From assembly GCF_024054565.1 (NCBI RefSeq), contig NZ_JAMXLR010000072.1:124001-188000 (forward strand): a DNA stretch of 64,000 nt, written 5' to 3'. Shown here in pieces: positions 62,377 to 64,000 of the stretch. Within the stretch, counting starts at the first letter, position 1, and each line of letters starts with the position of its first letter. A program made the position numbers and the translations under genes. The DNA comes from Aeoliella straminimaris (GTDB lineage: Bacteria; Planctomycetota; Planctomycetia; Pirellulales; Lacipirellulaceae). Below the pieces are notes generated by a model that had not been told where the DNA came from, did no database searches, and was given only the letters and a program-made list of their open reading frames with translations.

Positions 62377-64000
62377 ATGAACCTCTCCTCCGCCCCCAGT
62401 GCGGCTCGATCGCCCCGCGTGGCACTCCCCAGTTGGGGTAGCGGTCGGCCTATCGTCGATCGTCACGCCGCGGACTCCACGCAAGCCGCCATGCCGCATG
62501 AACTCGACCTGTCGTCCAGCACTCTGGTTGAATTGTTGCGTAACCGGGCCGCCCACCTCGGCGACCAGCGCGCGTTCAGCTACGCCGTGGATGGCGACCA
62601 AAAGCTCGAGCACCTTTCGTACAGCAAGCTCGACAAGCAGGCCCGGGCTATTGCCGCCCGCCTGCAGCAAGCGGGCCTTACCGGTGGGCGAGCCTTGCTG
62701 CTCTATCCTTCGGGCCTCGATTTCGTTGCGGCGTTCTTTGGCTGTCTGTACGCCGGCGTGGTAGCCGTGCCCGCCTATCCGCCCCGTCGGAACCGCAATG
62801 CCGATCGCATCGACCGCGTGGTCCAGGACGCGGACGCTTCGGTGGTGTTGTCGACCGAGCACGCCCTGTTGCGAACCGACGGCATGTTGGATTCCGAAGC
62901 CGTGTTGCGGCAGCTGCCATGGTGGGCGACGGACAAAATTCCTTCCGCCGAGGCCAGCAGTTGGAAGCCGGCCATGGGCGATGCCGACGATTTGGCCTTC
63001 CTGCAGTACACGTCCGGCTCGACGGGCGATCCCAAAGGCGTGATGCTCACGCACCGCAATCTCATCGCCAATGCCGCGGTAATTCTCCAAGGGTTCCGGA
63101 CTTCGCGTAACGACCGTGCCGTTTTCTGGTTGCCCCTGTACCACGACATGGGCCTGATTGGTGGAGTAATCGAGCCGCTGTATGCAGGCACTTCCTGCAT
63201 GCTGATGTCGCCCGCTCACTTCCTGCAGCAACCCATTCGCTGGTTGCAGATGATTTCGAGTGTTGGCGCCACGATCAGTGGTGGTCCGAATTTCGCTTAC
63301 GACTTGTGCGTGGAGCGAATAACGGACGAGCAGGCCGCGGAGCTCGAACTCAGCAGTTGGAGCGTGGCGTTCAACGGCGCCGAGCCCATTCGTGCTGAAA
63401 CGCTCGACCGCTTCGCCGAGAAATTTGCACCCTACGGCTTCCGCCGCGAGGCATTCTATCCCTGCTACGGTCTAGCCGAATCAACACTGTTGGTGGCCGG
63501 TGGCGAGCGGATGACCCCGCCGCGGACCAGCACGGTGGACGCCGCGGCGCTGCAAGCCGGGCGGTTGGAGACCGCCAATGCGGAGGAAGATACTCGCACC
63601 ATGCAAACGCTGGTGGCTTGTGGAGACGGTCTGCTGGATCAGGAGGTCCGCATCGTTAACCCCGACACCGGGCGCGAGTGCCAGAGTGGCGAGGTCGGCG
63701 AAATCTGGGTGGCTGGCAGCAGCGTGTCGCAGGGCTATTGGAACCGCCAGCAACTCTCTGCCGACGTGTTCGCCGCCAAGCTAGCCGGCAGCGACAAGCG
63801 ATATCTGCGCACCGGCGACTTGGGCGTGTTCGATAGCGCTGGGTTGTTCGTGGTCGGGCGCCGGAAGGATCTGGTGATCATTCGGGGCGTTAACTATTAC
63901 CCGCACGACATCGAGCAGACGGCCCGTTCGGTGGACCCCCGCCTGGCGAGCACTCGTTCTGCGGCCTTCGCCGTGGATGGGGAAGCTGGCGAGCAATTGG
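62377..64000 (+). CDS. Long-chain fatty-acyl-AMP ligase (FAAL), 3' end outside window
   Basis: 541 codons seen; the gene runs off the window. ANL-superfamily adenylating enzyme: nucleotide motif QYTSGSTGDPKGVMLTH (about residue 208), WLPLYHDMGLIGG, FNGAEPIRAETLDRFAEKF and YPCYGLAESTLLVAGG, the last two being FAAL signatures, then RTGDLGVFDSAGLFVVGRRKDLVIIRGVNYYPHDIE. FAALs activate fatty acids as acyl-adenylates and load them onto acyl-carrier proteins of PKS/NRPS systems. ATG 62377 and ATG 62491 are both possible starts; the family core begins near the second. Confidence 0.88.
   Translation, partial: MNLSSAPSAARSPRVALPSWGSGRPIVDRHAADSTQAAMPHELDLSSSTLVELLRNRAAHLGDQRAFSYAVDGDQKLEHLSYSKLDKQARAIAARLQQAGLTGGRALLLYPSGLDFVAAFFGCLYAGVVAVPAYPPRRNRNADRIDRVVQDADASVVLSTEHALLRTDGMLDSEAVLRQLPWWATDKIPSAEASSWKPAMGDADDLAFLQYTSGSTGDPKGVMLTHRNLIANAAVILQGFRTSRNDRAVFWLPLYHDMGLIGGVIEPLYAGTSCMLMSPAHFLQQPIRWLQMISSVGATISGGPNFAYDLCVERITDEQAAELELSSWSVAFNGAEPIRAETLDRFAEKFAPYGFRREAFYPCYGLAESTLLVAGGERMTPPRTSTVDAAALQAGRLETANAEEDTRTMQTLVACGDGLLDQEVRIVNPDTGRECQSGEVGEIWVAGSSVSQGYWNRQQLSADVFAAKLAGSDKRYLRTGDLGVFDSAGLFVVGRRKDLVIIRGVNYYPHDIEQTARSVDPRLASTRSAAFAVDGEAGEQL

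Overview
The window reads as chromosomal DNA of a planctomycete, most likely of the Pirellulales type. The basis is the combination of protein families: a DUF1559 prepilin-like protein, a DUF1501 protein with a Tat-like leader, a sulfatase, a BBP7-type barrel and a second cysteine-rich outer-membrane protein, a PEP-CTERM protein, FixJ-type regulators, ribosomal genes outside their usual operons, and high GC with wide gene spacing. I found no rRNA or tRNA genes, no CRISPR array, no transposase and no phage module.

Layout. 1-7.7 kb: glycan use (GH127, a DUF3472-like secreted protein, GH92 alpha-mannosidase, a glucosamine-6-phosphate deaminase-like protein directly followed by a PIG-L deacetylase). 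8-11 kb: a membrane-fusion (HlyD-like) protein and a secreted terpenoid-cyclase-fold protein. 11.8-15 kb: rpsU, a bidirectional terminator, a cysteine-rich outer-membrane protein and a PEP-CTERM protein. 15.9-20.2 kb: nadC, a ComEA-like protein, an ABC-2 permease and serine acetyltransferase. 20.5-23.4 kb: DUF1501 protein and sulfatase. 23.5-28.5 kb: a long minus-strand run that looks like an envelope-stress set (CsbD-DUF883 fusion, small membrane proteins, holin-like protein, triple-PDZ protein, zinc metallopeptidase, molybdate-type permease), divergent from an AI-2E family transporter. 30.2-33.7 kb: an overlapping FAD oxidoreductase/phosphonatase-like pair, a sialate O-acetylesterase-like enzyme and a GNAT enzyme. 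34.0-36.5 kb: a three-gene unit, DUF1559 / VTC-domain polyphosphate polymerase / DUF4956, behind an 11-bp tandem repeat that resembles a Pho box. 36.5-37.1 kb: a palindrome-dense intergenic island. 37.8-39.5 kb: a lower-GC patch with a membrane-anchored unknown protein and a coiled-coil/TIR protein, a candidate defence cassette. 40-46.7 kb: SPFH protein, a 41-aa coiled-coil ORF, UbiB-like kinase, HEAT protein, LolD-like ATPase, YbgC-like thioesterase, rpsR. 46.8-52.9 kb: glycosyltransferase, sodium symporter with DUF3311 partner, a flavin-halogenase-like enzyme, a chorismate-lyase-like enzyme and a terpenoid-cyclase-fold protein. 53.2-57.4 kb: soluble sensor kinase with two FixJ-type regulators. 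57.5-64 kb: trmB, a FabZ-like dehydratase, a 32-aa basic protein, a TraB-like protein, a BBP7 barrel, and the start of a fatty-acyl-AMP ligase cut by the window end.

The most interesting unit is the 50.1-52.9 kb operon. It pairs a protein carrying the flavin-dependent halogenase signatures (WxWxIP and FxxPxxSxG) with a chorismate-lyase-like protein. The same two activities make halogenated phenols from 4-hydroxybenzoate in the marine bmp pathway. The TIR cassette and the Pho-box-like control of a polyphosphate polymerase operon come next. All functions here are read from sequence motifs and memory of families; no database search was run.
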